Notes: generated by a model from the letters alone, not told the origin. DNA of 59,161 nt from JAGLTQ01 sp964605385 (GCA_964605385.1 CAZSCK010000006.1:1-59161), one strand, 5' to 3'; counted from the stretch's first letter, positions 43,448 to 52,660 are shown. Program-made: numbers and translations.

Positions 43448-44100
43448 AAAAAATCATTATTCTTAGTATTTTAGTAATAGTAGTACTATTTTTTATGTTT
43501 AATGAAAAGACAGGAAATGGCAAGCTCATTGTTCAAACTTATCCCTGGCAAATAAATGTTTTACCCGATGGAAAATCGAGCGTGTTTGGTATTGTGCTGG
43601 GAGAGACATCATTGCAAGAAGTTGATGCTATTTTAAAAAGCATACCAAAAATGGCGCTGTTTGAATTAGACAATAAATTATCACTGGAAGCGTACTATAA
43701 GAATGTATCTTTAGGTGGTTTGATTGGAAGTTTTATTTTTACGCTTAATGTGGCTGATAAGCAGTTGAATAAAATGAAGCAAGAAAGCCACAAACAAAAA
43801 CGAGCTGAAAATAATGGTCTGCGTTATGATCTTGATAAACCTGCAGCAGACAAATCAAAAGTATTAATAGTGAAAAATTTAATTTATGTTCCGACGGTAC
43901 AGTTGGATGAAAAAACAATCATCCAGCGTTTTGGGCAACCTGCTTATAAAATAAAACTAAAAACAAAAGAGTCTGGCTGGCATTATCTTTATCCGGAAAA
44001 AGGACTTGATCTTATTTTTAAGGAAGAAGGTAAGGAAGTTTTGCAGTATGTATTACCGAGAAACTTTAATTTGCTACTTGAGCCTCTACAGGCTCATTAA
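43444..44100 (+). CDS. Membrane-anchored protein, unknown
   Basis: From the ATG at 43444, overlapping the dtd stop as ATGA, the product has 218 residues. Residues 1-22 form a hydrophobic anchor after MKK. The soluble part has a beta-rich region (VFGIVLGETSLQEVDAIL) that suggests a small alpha/beta domain and a second one near the C-terminus (TIIQRFGQPAYKIKL). Function unknown. Its last 35 bases overlap the convergent GGDEF gene. Confidence 0.65.
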   Translation: MKKIIILSILVIVVLFFMFNEKTGNGKLIVQTYPWQINVLPDGKSSVFGIVLGETSLQEVDAILKSIPKMALFELDNKLSLEAYYKNVSLGGLIGSFIFTLNVADKQLNKMKQESHKQKRAENNGLRYDLDKPAADKSKVLIVKNLIYVPTVQLDEKTIIQRFGQPAYKIKLKTKESGWHYLYPEKGLDLIFKEEGKEVLQYVLPRNFNLLLEPLQAH

Positions 44101-45256
44101 AAGCGATAACCTTTATGCAGTTTCTGCCGGAATCTTTTGCGATGTACAGCGCCTGATCTGCGGAGCTCAATAAGTTTTCGCCTAGTGCACTAATATTTTG
44201 ACTTTTTACTTGTGTCATTGTGGTGCAACCAACTGAAACGGTAACGTTTAGATCGTCATTTAAACTATCAACTCTTAAAGTTGCACTGGCAATTGCTCCA
44301 CGAATACGTTCAGCAATTTCTCTAGCAAGATTTGAGTCTGTATTAGTGAGTAAAATGGCAAATTCTTCACCACCGTAGCGTGCTAAAACATCACTTAAGC
44401 GCATTTGTTGTTTTATGATGTTGGCAATATAACGCAAAACCTGATCACCAACAGAATGACCATAGAGATCATTAAATGATTTGAAATGATCAATGTCAAT
44501 AAACAAACAACTCACAGGTAGTTTCTGGCGTAAACTGCGTACAACTTCTTCTTCCAGTCGTTGCATAAAATAACGGCGGTTATGAATTCCGGTTAGTGCA
44601 TCGGTTAAACCAAGCAGCTTAAGTTTTTCGTTGTTAACTGCATTTTCCAGACAAACAGCAAGAATTGAAGATAAACGTTTTATTAAGTTTGTTCCTATTC
44701 CCTCTATAAAACGCGTGACATCTAAACTTGCAAGGTTAAGTGAGCCAATGAGTTTGTTATGGCGAATTAAAGGTAAAACAGCAACACTTTCCGGTTTTTC
44801 CTGCATGGCAGGGAAAAGTGTTTCGCGGCAATCACCGGTACATTTTCCAAGGTAAGGTTCATTTTTAAAATTTGGAAATAATGTTTTTTGCAAGTCAGCA
44901 GGGTTTATTTTTTCTTTAGCTGCGCTTTGTGCAATAACAACATTTTCCAGCTGTGTGTGTGTATTTGCAAAAATAAGTGTGGGGAGTTCAAGTAATCCGG
45001 GGCTCATAAATTCGATCACATGACGTATTTCATAGTCAGAATCAATTAATAGCAATGATACATAATCCAGTTCGTACATATCTCGGTATTGTTGCAAAAT
45101 AATATCGATAAGCTCAGGCAGACTATCTGCACCAATAAAACGCAACTCTTGCTGTTGCATTTTTTCAAGCTTGGTTTCGTTTTTTTGCGCCTGAGACATG
45201 AGTGCCTTAAGCTGTTTGCGAAGCTCGAAATTGGAAAGTTGATCTGAATGACTCAT
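44066..45256 (-). CDS. Diguanylate cyclase with N-terminal GAF-like domain
   Basis: A 396-residue cytoplasmic protein: coiled-coil start (5-40), a GAF/DUF484-like sensory domain (about 45-205) and a GGDEF domain (215-385). The active motif GGEEF is at 295-299 and an RxxD inhibitory site (RLSD) is at 286-289, so it should make cyclic di-GMP and be product-inhibited. It begins four bases after the hybrid histidine kinase on the same strand, implying a shared signalling pathway. Its 3' end overlaps the convergent gene by 35 bases. Confidence 0.93.
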   Translation of the reverse strand: MSHSDQLSNFELRKQLKALMSQAQKNETKLEKMQQQELRFIGADSLPELIDIILQQYRDMYELDYVSLLLIDSDYEIRHVIEFMSPGLLELPTLIFANTHTQLENVVIAQSAAKEKINPADLQKTLFPNFKNEPYLGKCTGDCRETLFPAMQEKPESVAVLPLIRHNKLIGSLNLASLDVTRFIEGIGTNLIKRLSSILAVCLENAVNNEKLKLLGLTDALTGIHNRRYFMQRLEEEVVRSLRQKLPVSCLFIDIDHFKSFNDLYGHSVGDQVLRYIANIIKQQMRLSDVLARYGGEEFAILLTNTDSNLAREIAERIRGAIASATLRVDSLNDDLNVTVSVGCTTMTQVKSQNISALGENLLSSADQALYIAKDSGRNCIKVIAFNEPVEAQVAN

Positions 45257-45260
45257 ATTT

Positions 45261-46925
45261 TTAAGTATATTTCTGGATTATGTTATTCAGCTGTTCAGGG
45301 CTGACGGGTTTTACTAAAAAATCATCCATGCCGGAAGCAATGCATAAATGGCGATCTGCGGGGGATGCATTTGCCGTTAGTGCAATAATTGGAATATGGG
45401 AGTCTTCCGCTTCAAGTTGCCGCCACTGTTTTGTGGCGTCTGGCCCCGTGATATTTGGCATTCTCATATCCATGAACACCATATCACACTTATCGGAAGC
45501 TAACTTTTCTATTGCCTTTTCACCACTGCTCACTAAAACAACAGTATGTCCTTCATCTTCAAGAAATGTTGTGATGACCTTTGCATTGATTAAATTGTCT
45601 TCGGCAACCAGTATCTTAAGTGATTTTTGTGTTTGCGGTGAAGTATTTTTAGCAGCTAATGATGGCTTGGCTTGCGCCTGTTTTGATGCTTCTGCCAGAG
45701 GCAGTTGGAACCAGAATGTTGAGCCCTGACCATAAATGCTGTCTAAACCAATTTCTCCATGCATAAGCTCTACCAGCTCTTTAGATATAGCGGTACCAAG
45801 ACCGGTGCCCTGGTGAGGTAAGTTTGAAATTTGGTTACATTGATAAAATGCCTCAAAAATTCGTTTTAAATGTTTATCTTCTATACCTGAACCGGTATCC
45901 GTTATTTCAAATTTAATATTCCAGATGTCATTTTCTTTTTTATTGCCATTAATATTAACAAGGACAGAACCTATGTGGGTAAATTTTATGGCATTATTAA
46001 TCAGGTTTAAAAGAATTTGTCGTAATCGATTTGCATCTGCAATAATAATTTCAGGAAGATTGCCAAAATGAAAATCAAGCTTAATATTTTTTGCTTTGGC
46101 GCGTGGAGCAAAGACCCGAATGGTGTTGTGAACAAGCTCTTTAAGATTAACCGCTTGTAAATCGAGTTGTGATTTATTTGCTTCAAGCTTGGAAAGATCA
46201 AGAATATCGTTAATTAAAGATTGCAGGACAGTTGAAGTGTAACGAAGTGAAGAAATATATTCTCGTTGTTGTTCGTTTAATTCAGTACGTTCAAGCAATG
46301 TTGTCATACCAATAATACCACTCATAGGCGTTCTTATTTCATGACTCATAGTGGCAAGAAATTCATTACGTATTTTAAGTGCGAGTTCTTTCTCTTCCCG
46401 TTCAGTATTTATCCGCTTTAAAATAATTTTCAGGTATATCGGTAGCATAAGTAAAAAGGCTAAATAAACAAATGCATCTAAAGAATGTGAAGACCATGTA
46501 TTGGATATTCCAAGAATGACAACAAAAGCAATTACACAACTTATTGCAACATAATATAAATGATTAACGCCATAGCGGACCGCATAGCTGACATACATCC
46601 ATGGGTACAACAAAAACAGCGGACTAAAAGGGCCGGCATCGGTCAGCATCATGGCACAACTAACACCAATAACATCAACAGGTATGGATAGATAAGTTCT
46701 TAATTCTGAATGAGGATAATATTTGAGAGAAATTAAATTAATAATTGAAAAAGCATTAAAAGAAAAGGCAAGAAGAAGGAATTCATTAAACCGTGAGGGA
46801 TAGTAATTCATCTCCATGCCATAGCCAATTTGAAAAGTGACAAGCAGGCTGAGGATTAAACGAAAAATTGCCTGGTTAGATTCACAATCCTGCCAGAAGC
46901 TATTTTTAAATAATTTTTTTAACAT
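45261..46925 (-). CDS. Hybrid sensor histidine kinase, RpfC-like layout
   Basis: A 554-residue hybrid kinase. Five or six N-terminal membrane helices (20-170) replace the usual periplasmic sensor. The HisKA box has His195 in TMSHEIRTPMSG, HATPase boxes follow (NLINNAIKF, DTGSGIED, GTGLGTAI), and a receiver domain (437-554) has phosphoacceptor Asp486. The membrane-embedded sensor plus kinase and receiver is the arrangement seen in RpfC-type fatty-acid-signal sensors, though no HPt domain is present. The linked GGDEF protein could be its output. Confidence 0.9.
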   Translation of the reverse strand: MLKKLFKNSFWQDCESNQAIFRLILSLLVTFQIGYGMEMNYYPSRFNEFLLLAFSFNAFSIINLISLKYYPHSELRTYLSIPVDVIGVSCAMMLTDAGPFSPLFLLYPWMYVSYAVRYGVNHLYYVAISCVIAFVVILGISNTWSSHSLDAFVYLAFLLMLPIYLKIILKRINTEREEKELALKIRNEFLATMSHEIRTPMSGIIGMTTLLERTELNEQQREYISSLRYTSTVLQSLINDILDLSKLEANKSQLDLQAVNLKELVHNTIRVFAPRAKAKNIKLDFHFGNLPEIIIADANRLRQILLNLINNAIKFTHIGSVLVNINGNKKENDIWNIKFEITDTGSGIEDKHLKRIFEAFYQCNQISNLPHQGTGLGTAISKELVELMHGEIGLDSIYGQGSTFWFQLPLAEASKQAQAKPSLAAKNTSPQTQKSLKILVAEDNLINAKVITTFLEDEGHTVVLVSSGEKAIEKLASDKCDMVFMDMRMPNITGPDATKQWRQLEAEDSHIPIIALTANASPADRHLCIASGMDDFLVKPVSPEQLNNIIQKYT

Positions 46926-46999
46926 TTTGCCTAATCCATCAAGCAGGTATACTGCGGTTTTTATTATTGCTTATACTCTCATATTAATGGTGTAGTGGA

Positions 47000-47568
47000 A
47001 TGACTGCCAACAAAAAATTGCAAAAAGTTGAAATAACGCCCGAAAATAAATGTTCATTTTGTACCAGAACGAAATGTTGTATCTATGTGACACAGGAGAT
47101 GGAGACACCTCGCTCGATGTCTGATTTTGATCATATGTTGTGGCAGCTGGCTCATCAGGACATGCAGGCCTACAAAGATGAAGATGGCTGGTTCTTAATT
47201 GCGATGAATAAATGCCAGTTTTTACAAAAAAAGGGTGGATGTGGAATATATGAAACCCGCCCGCAAATTTGCCGGGATTACTCAAATGACTTCTGTGAAT
47301 ATGATGAACCGGCTGAAATACACTTCGAATATTACTTCAAAACCTACCAGGAACTGGATGANNNNNNNNNNNNNNNNNNNNNNNNNNNNNNNNNNNNNNN
47401 NNNNNNNNNNNNNNNNNNNNNNNNNNNNNNNNNNNNNNNNNNNNNNNNNNNNNNNNNNNNNAACCGGCTGAAATACACTTCGAATATTACTTCAAAACCT
47501 ACCAGGAACTGGATGATTATTGCCGTAAACGCTTCAAAAAATGGGATCAGCGGTTTGAAGCGGAATAG
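47000..47568 (+). CDS. YkgJ-family cysteine-cluster protein (spans an assembly gap)
   Basis: Cysteine motif CSFCTRTKCC near the N-terminus and CGIYETRPQICRDY, FCEY further on are the signature of the YkgJ/CxxCxxCC family, possible zinc or Fe-S binding proteins of unknown reaction. The frame is interrupted by 100 Ns and a duplicated 55-mer. Deleting one 55-mer and the Ns (155 bases, not a multiple of three) restores a continuous frame of 137 codons ending at the TAG 47566-47568, with C-terminus DDYCRKRFKKWDQRFEAE. The shifted frame in the raw scaffold is therefore an artefact, not a mutation. Confidence 0.88.
47307..47516. other. Assembly gap (N 47362-47461) flanked by a 55-bp duplicate
   Basis: The bases 47307-47361 and 47462-47516 are identical. 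As shown by the restored YkgJ-family reading frame, the 55-mer occurs once in the real sequence. Confidence 0.92.
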
Positions 47569-47576
47569 CTATAAAA

Positions 47577-47728
47577 GATTTCAACGCAGAGGCGCGAAGA
47601 CGCAAAGTTCGCTAAGAAAACCTATGTTTTTAATATCGGGAACTTGGTAAATATTATGTTTATTCATTAAGTATTTTTTCTTTCTTTGCGTTCTTCGCGC
47701 CTCTGCGACTTTGCGTTGAAAAGAAATC
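47577..47728. repeat. Long inverted repeat with GCAGAGGCGCGAAG arms
   Basis: Left arm TTTCAACGCAGAGGCGCGAAG... and right arm ...TTCGCGCCTCTGCG, then ACTTTGCGTTGAAA, separated by about 80 bases. The left arm also contains GACGCAAAG and the right CTTTGCG, so the pair can fold into a long hairpin. It lies between the convergent ykgJ-like gene and yrfG. Elements of this sequence type recur in many environmental bacterial genomes. Confidence 0.6.
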
Positions 47729-48381
47729 TATATTGGAGTGATATCTCGGAAATCTTTAATCGCCTGAAACTCTTCAGTATCTCGTTGTGGTGCCTGGCTA
47801 TCCGGGTTTAACACTGCGAGTAAATCTTTAATCCCATATTGTTGTGCAGAACGTAACACAGACAAAGTATCGTCAACCAGTAACGTTTTGTTTTTATCAA
47901 AAGGGTGCGTTTGATTTAGTTTAGTCCAGAACTCAGGATCTTCTTTTGGCAAGCCAAAATCATGCGCACAAATTATGTCATCAAAATGATGAGTTAAGGC
48001 TGTGCGATCCATTTTTAACATTAAACTTTTTTGATGTGCATTAGTAACAAGCGCAACATGTTTTCCTGCGGCTTTAGTTGCTTCTAAAAATTCAACGACA
48101 TGGGGATGGATTGCAATGAGGTGATCAACTTCTGCTTTGAGTTGTGCAATATTAAGGTCGAGTTTGTCCGACCAGTAATCAACACAATACCAGTCCATAG
48201 TGCCTTCAGCAGATTTAAATTTTGGAACTAAAATATTTCGTGCATCATCAATGTGTAGCTGATTTTTTTCGGCATAACGTAGCGGTACATGATGCTGCCA
48301 AAAATAATTGTCGAAATGTAAATCAAGCAAGGTACCGTCCATATCGAGCAGTACTGTAGAGATGTTATTCCAATTAAGCAT
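47728..48381 (-). CDS. yrfG: GMP/IMP nucleotidase, YrfG-like
   Basis: A 217-residue HAD phosphatase. Motif I LLDMDGTLLD (Asp at about 13 and 15), motif II LVTNAHQKS, Lys in LPKEDPEFW and motif IV LLVDDTLSV are complete. The cap insert includes YFWQHHVPLRYAEK, typical of YrfG, which hydrolyses purine monophosphates in E. coli. The gene is divergent from cysQ over a 133-bp interval. Confidence 0.88.
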   Translation of the reverse strand: MLNWNNISTVLLDMDGTLLDLHFDNYFWQHHVPLRYAEKNQLHIDDARNILVPKFKSAEGTMDWYCVDYWSDKLDLNIAQLKAEVDHLIAIHPHVVEFLEATKAAGKHVALVTNAHQKSLMLKMDRTALTHHFDDIICAHDFGLPKEDPEFWTKLNQTHPFDKNKTLLVDDTLSVLRSAQQYGIKDLLAVLNPDSQAPQRDTEEFQAIKDFRDITPI

Positions 48382-48514
48382 GTGAAACCAAGACTATAAT
48401 GGGGAAGAAGATAGTCGTTATCGTAACAGTTTTTTATAGCAATTTTTAGTTAGGATAATGATATAATTTCTTTTCCAAGAAGATATCAGATGTTATTTTC
48501 AGGTTGTTGAAATT

Positions 48515-49315
48515 ATGCCAGAACACGATCTTAAAGAACTGCTCGATCCTGTGATACAAATTGCGTATCAGGCAGGTAAGGTTATTATGGAAGTTTATGA
48601 TGCGGGTTTTTTGGTTGAAGAAAAATCTGATCACACCCCTGTAACAGAAGCTGACATGGCTGCGAACAAAGTCATCGAGTCCAGCCTTAAAAAATTAACT
48701 CCACACCTGCCAATCTTGACTGAAGAAGCAAAACCCACCCCTTATTCACAGCGTAAAAAATGGCCACGATACTGGTTAATCGATCCTCTGGATGGTACGC
48801 GTGAATTTATAAAACGCAATGGTGAGTTTACCGTGAATATCGCATTGATTGATGGCGATGAATCTGTGATGGGCCTGGTCTATGCACCTGTTATTGGCGT
48901 TTTATATTATGCCGCAAAAGGCCAGGGTGCTTTTAAGAAAGCCAGTACCAGTGAACCTAAAGAAATTCATGTACGAGAAAAATGTTCTGGAAAAACCATT
49001 ATTGCATGTGGCCGTTCTCACCCTACTGAAGAAATGGAAAACTTTATTCAAAATCTGGGTGAGCATGAAATTATTCGTGTGGGTAGTGCATTAAAGTCTT
49101 GTTTGGTTGCAGAGGGCAAAGCTGATCTTTACGCACGTCTGGGGCCAACCTCTGAATGGGATACCGCCGCCGCACAATGCGTGGTAGAAGAAGCAGGTGG
49201 TGCAATTACGAATACCGCGATGCAACGCCTGAGATACAACAGCAAAGATGATTTATTGAATCCACATTTTTTTGTTGCGGGAGATGTATCAATTAACTGG
49301 ACTGATTTTCTTTAA
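48515..49315 (+). CDS. cysQ: 3'(2'),5'-bisphosphate nucleotidase
   Basis: Hydrolyses 3'-phosphoadenosine 5'-phosphate, a by-product of sulfate assimilation, to AMP. The 266-residue protein has the metal-binding DPLDGT (Asp90, Asp93, Gly94, Thr95) and the second motif WDTAAAQCVVEEAGG. PVTEADMAAN upstream carries another metal ligand. Length matches CysQ. It fits with the sulfur genes of this chromosome. Confidence 0.92.
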   Translation: MPEHDLKELLDPVIQIAYQAGKVIMEVYDAGFLVEEKSDHTPVTEADMAANKVIESSLKKLTPHLPILTEEAKPTPYSQRKKWPRYWLIDPLDGTREFIKRNGEFTVNIALIDGDESVMGLVYAPVIGVLYYAAKGQGAFKKASTSEPKEIHVREKCSGKTIIACGRSHPTEEMENFIQNLGEHEIIRVGSALKSCLVAEGKADLYARLGPTSEWDTAAAQCVVEEAGGAITNTAMQRLRYNSKDDLLNPHFFVAGDVSINWTDFL

Positions 49316-49449
49316 TTACTATCTGAAATTGTAGGTCTGAATCATAGTGCCCCACATATTTTATTTAGATTTAGAGGGTATTATTCGAACGCGGAATCAC
49401 AAACTGCCGCTCAGGCTAGCTTAATACTCTGCTATTCCAAGTAAAAGCT

Positions 49450-49644
49450 TTAGTGATCGTCGTAAACCAACATTATTGTTTTTAATTCAAAAAGTACTTG
49501 CTGACATTCTTCGGGACTAAGATCGTCCGTTAAGGCAACCTGGTGGCCTGATTCAAGTGTTTGAATAGAGGCTCGGACGGCTTCACAACCGGCTTCACAG
49601 ACAGCTTCAATACGTTGGTTTATTTTCAGGGAAGATGTAGGCAT
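49450..49644 (-). CDS. Small acidic protein, 64 residues, unknown
   Basis: A 64-residue protein, MPTSSLKINQRIEAVCE at the start and SPEECQQVLFELKTIM near the end, with three cysteines and a helical composition. No ribosome-binding site better than a weak one is seen, but composition is protein-like and the codon use is like the neighbours. It is the last chromosomal-backbone gene before the island boundary. No family recognised. Confidence 0.5.
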   Translation of the reverse strand: MPTSSLKINQRIEAVCEAGCEAVRASIQTLESGHQVALTDDLSPEECQQVLFELKTIMLVYDDH

Positions 49645-49669
49645 AAGAAAGGGGGAATGCTCTATATTA

Positions 49670-49718
49670 AAAGTGGTGGCCGGACCTGGAATCGAACCAG
49701 GGACACGAGGATTTTCAA
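49670..49718. repeat. Island left boundary: 49-bp copy of the tRNA-Phe 3' end
   Basis: An exact 49-bp match to 59105-59153. It contains the T-arm and acceptor end of tRNA-Phe, including CCA, on the minus strand, but only part of a tRNA and no 5' half, so it is not functional. It is what integrase-mediated insertion into a tRNA 3' end leaves as the displaced fragment. The interval between the two copies (about 9.4 kb) is the inserted DNA. Confidence 0.9.
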
Positions 49719-49966
49719 ACCCTACACCGCGAAAAAAACGATGATACCACCCTATTTAATATGAGGTAAATAGCCAATATTAGTATTTTTAGATATTGCA
49801 GGATCTGGTTAGATTTGCTCAAAGTGGTAGCTTTTTTGGTAGCAAGCGAAGAATTTAACTATTTATATTTGAAAGCATAATTTATATGCTACAATTTTCA
49901 TCAATCCCCCTCTACTTATTAGTAGCTTTTTGCAATAATAAAATATAACAGCAATAGAGGTATTGG
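49719..49966. other. Leader of the island with repeated TGGTAGC motif
   Basis: A 248-bp stretch without gene. TGGTAGC occurs twice, at 49825-49831 and 49837-49843, with a related TAGTAGC at about 49920. Repeats of this kind near an att site could be arm-type integrase-binding sites; that is inference. The remainder is AT-rich and probably carries the promoter of the next gene. Confidence 0.4.
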
Positions 49967-50860
49967 ATGTCTCAGGGCGAAACTGGTGGTAAATGGCATT
50001 GGAAAGAAAAATGGTTTGGATGGTTTCATGCTATCTACGCATCTATTGTTATTTTGTCCGCTATTACAAATATATTCCCTGATGATCCTGGATTACGAGA
50101 GCTAGTCCTACTAATAGCATTCGTTATTTACTCTGTTATTTTACTTATTTTCCTGGTTGTTTTTACTTTTCAATATTCGAGAAAATCACGATACGCAGAA
50201 GCTACAAAATGTGTACATACAGCTCTACACGCGGTTAGAAATGCATACCACTATCTTGAGTGGTGCAAGTCAGCTAACCACCCTGAGATTAGTTTTGACG
50301 AAGATAGGCTGTGCTTGTATATGAAGACTGCTTTAACGTCAATTTCTGAAGCATTTAGTATTGTTGCCGGCGTAAAATGTCGTGTTTCGATTAAAGTGTT
50401 AGGGCAAAATGCCGTTAATCAGCTATATGTAAGAACTTTAACACGTGATGAAGTGTCACAAAATCAGTGTGATAAACGTGACCTTAGTGAAGGAAAGCAA
50501 CATTTAGTTTCCCAAAATACAGATTTTCATCTGATCACAGAGGGTTTATCTGATTATTTTTTTGCTGGCAATTTGAAGGATTACCCAAATTATATTAATA
50601 CTAGCAAAGATAAACATGATGGCTTGCGTGGTCAAAATTGGAGTTTGCCTTATAAATCTACTATCGTGTGGCCAATAAGGTATGTGTACAATAAAAATGA
50701 AAGAGATGCTCTTGAAGGTAGTTCGCACGAAGATATTTATGGTTTTTTAACGGTTGATAGTTCATCAAAAAATGTATTTGTTGAACGGTATGATGTACAA
50801 ATGGGAGCAGCATTGGCAGATGCATTGTTTCCAGTTATGGATGCGTATTCTAAGTTATAA
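49967..50860 (+). CDS. Two-helix membrane protein with GAF-like domain, island gene 1
   Basis: A 297-residue protein. Helices at about 15-36 and 44-68 are followed by a soluble region. Its second half contains WSLPYKSTIVWPIRYVY, then DIYGFLTVDSSSKNVF and a final helix YDVQMGAALADALFPVM. This is the strand order of a GAF domain, in which the GFLTVDS strand is often well conserved. GAF domains usually bind small ligands. It is the first gene inside the island and is followed 49 bases later by a very small gene. A role as membrane-tethered sensor in a defence module is inference. Confidence 0.65.
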   Translation: MSQGETGGKWHWKEKWFGWFHAIYASIVILSAITNIFPDDPGLRELVLLIAFVIYSVILLIFLVVFTFQYSRKSRYAEATKCVHTALHAVRNAYHYLEWCKSANHPEISFDEDRLCLYMKTALTSISEAFSIVAGVKCRVSIKVLGQNAVNQLYVRTLTRDEVSQNQCDKRDLSEGKQHLVSQNTDFHLITEGLSDYFFAGNLKDYPNYINTSKDKHDGLRGQNWSLPYKSTIVWPIRYVYNKNERDALEGSSHEDIYGFLTVDSSSKNVFVERYDVQMGAALADALFPVMDAYSKL

Positions 50861-50909
50861 GCATAATTAATTTTGTAATGTTACTACTTAACAACGAGAG
50901 GTGGTCTAT

Positions 50910-51086
50910 ATGGAAAATGAAATGAAAAATGAAGAATCAGTAGAGTTAGTTGGTAATAATCTTAAAGTAAATATTTCTTCTCGAGAAAAATTAAAAGGGA
51001 ATATTGATTTTGCAAAAGTAGTAGTAACTGATATATCAAGTGGTGAAGTAGTATCTACTAAAAGAATAGTATTGCTTGCAGATTAG
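50910..51086 (+). CDS. Small protein, 58 residues, island gene 2
   Basis: Start taken at ATG 50910, spaced eight bases from AGAGG; the frame also has a GTG at 50901. The protein is mostly beta-type, with NLKVNISSREKLKG and AKVVVTDISSGEVVSTKR, and has no membrane segment or cysteine. Because it lies between the GAF-like gene and the SEFIR gene it may belong to the same unit. Function unknown. Confidence 0.5.
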   Translation: MENEMKNEESVELVGNNLKVNISSREKLKGNIDFAKVVVTDISSGEVVSTKRIVLLAD

Positions 51087-51215
51087 TATTTTATAAATTT
51101 AAGTTTTAATTTAGGAAGTTATCCATTTATTTGGATTACATAGTAATCTAATCACCTCGTATTTCTTCTCTCTCCCCCCTACATCCTTATTTATAAACAG
51201 TTAAGGAAAAATTTA

Positions 51216-52646
51216 ATGTCTGCACCAAAATTATTCATATCATATAGTTGGTCAAATTTGCTACATGAGCAGTGGGTAGTTGAATTGGCTACTAGTTTAC
51301 GTGAGTCTGGGATAGATGTAATGCTGGATAAATGGGATTTAAAGGAAGGCCATGACGCATATGCATTCATGGAAAAAATGGTGAGCGATCCTGAAATAGA
51401 GAAGGTTGCAATTATTTCTGATCAGGTATATTCCGAAAAAGCAGATGGCCGTAAAGGTGGCGTAGGGACTGAAACACAAATAATCTCAAAAGAAGTTTAT
51501 GATAACCAGGAACAAGGAAAATTTGTTGTCATAGTTTCTGAAAAGGATGAGACAGGTAATCCATACTTGCCTACTTATTATAAATCTAGAATTTATATTG
51601 ATCTGAGTGAACCTGATACTTATGCAGAAAATTATGAAAAACTTTTGAGATGGATATTTAATAAACCATTGTATGAAAAGCCAGAGTTAGGAAAAGTACC
51701 TGCATTTTTGTCCGGAGATAGCGCTGTTTCATTAGGAACTACTGCTAGTTTTAAACGTGCAATTGATACAATCAAAAATGCTAAAATTAGTGCTCCTGGT
51801 GCTATAGATGAGTTTTTTGAAGTATTTATAAATAATTTAGAACGCTTTCGAATAGAAAGAACAGAAGAAGAGTATGACGAGTTAATAGTTAAGAATATTG
51901 AAGCCTTTCTACCATATCGCAATGAAGCAATACAAATTTTTGTATCTATAGCACAATATGCTCCGTCAGAAGAAAATGTAACAAAACTACACAGGTTCCT
52001 TGAACGGTTGATTCCTTATATGAGTAGACCACCAGAAGTAACTCAATGTTCGGGTGTTAGTTTTGATAATTTTAAATTCATAGTCCATGAATTGTTTCTT
52101 TATGCTTTTTCGATCCTGCTAAAATATGAACGCTTTGAACAAGCTAATTTTCTTTTACAAAATCAGTATTATGTTTCTGGGAACTCTGATTATGGAGGAG
52201 AGGATATGACAGGCTTTCCTGTATTTAGAAAATTTATACATTCACTTGATCATAGAAATAAACGCCTTGAATTAAGACGATTATCTTTGCATGCAGATTT
52301 ACTGGAAGGGCGAAGTAAAAGTTCTGGATTAGAGTTTAAATATTTAATGCAGGGGGATTTTGTTTTATTTATGAGGTCTGAAATAGAGGATGATTATTCT
52401 ACATGGTGGCCTGAAACACTTGTATATTTATTTCGTTTTAACTCAGCATTTGAAATATTTGCCCGAGCTGTTTCAAAAAAATATTTCGGAAAACTCAAAT
52501 GCCTGCTGTCTATTGAACAAAAGGAAGATCTTATTGGACTTTTTGAAAGTTACCGAGCTGGTAAGCGACAATTGCCGCGCTGGGAAGTTAATTCGGTAAA
52601 TCCATCTGGTTTATTAGGTTATGAACAGCTTGCTACTAAACCATAA
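51216..52646 (+). CDS. SEFIR/TIR-domain protein, island gene 3
   Basis: A 476-residue protein. The N-terminal domain (about 4-150) has the SEFIR/TIR-type pattern: KLFISYSWSN, LDKWDLKEGHD at 38-47, and GGVGTETQII with a candidate catalytic Glu at about 86. LPTYYKSRIYIDLS and LLRWIFNK follow. The remaining 320 residues are mainly helical with no recognised motif and could be a sensor or oligomerisation domain. SEFIR/TIR proteins of bacteria commonly deplete NAD+ during phage infection. AAGGA before ATG at 51216 supports the start. The gene is followed 14 bases later by the HEPN-like gene. Confidence 0.8.
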   Translation: MSAPKLFISYSWSNLLHEQWVVELATSLRESGIDVMLDKWDLKEGHDAYAFMEKMVSDPEIEKVAIISDQVYSEKADGRKGGVGTETQIISKEVYDNQEQGKFVVIVSEKDETGNPYLPTYYKSRIYIDLSEPDTYAENYEKLLRWIFNKPLYEKPELGKVPAFLSGDSAVSLGTTASFKRAIDTIKNAKISAPGAIDEFFEVFINNLERFRIERTEEEYDELIVKNIEAFLPYRNEAIQIFVSIAQYAPSEENVTKLHRFLERLIPYMSRPPEVTQCSGVSFDNFKFIVHELFLYAFSILLKYERFEQANFLLQNQYYVSGNSDYGGEDMTGFPVFRKFIHSLDHRNKRLELRRLSLHADLLEGRSKSSGLEFKYLMQGDFVLFMRSEIEDDYSTWWPETLVYLFRFNSAFEIFARAVSKKYFGKLKCLLSIEQKEDLIGLFESYRAGKRQLPRWEVNSVNPSGLLGYEQLATKP

Positions 52647-52660
52647 AAATCGAAAATCAT

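Noticed and set aside
49670..49740. Possible second tRNA-Phe gene
   Set aside because: Only the 3' half matches; after 49718 the sequence diverges and no anticodon stem partner or 5' half exists. It is a displaced fragment.
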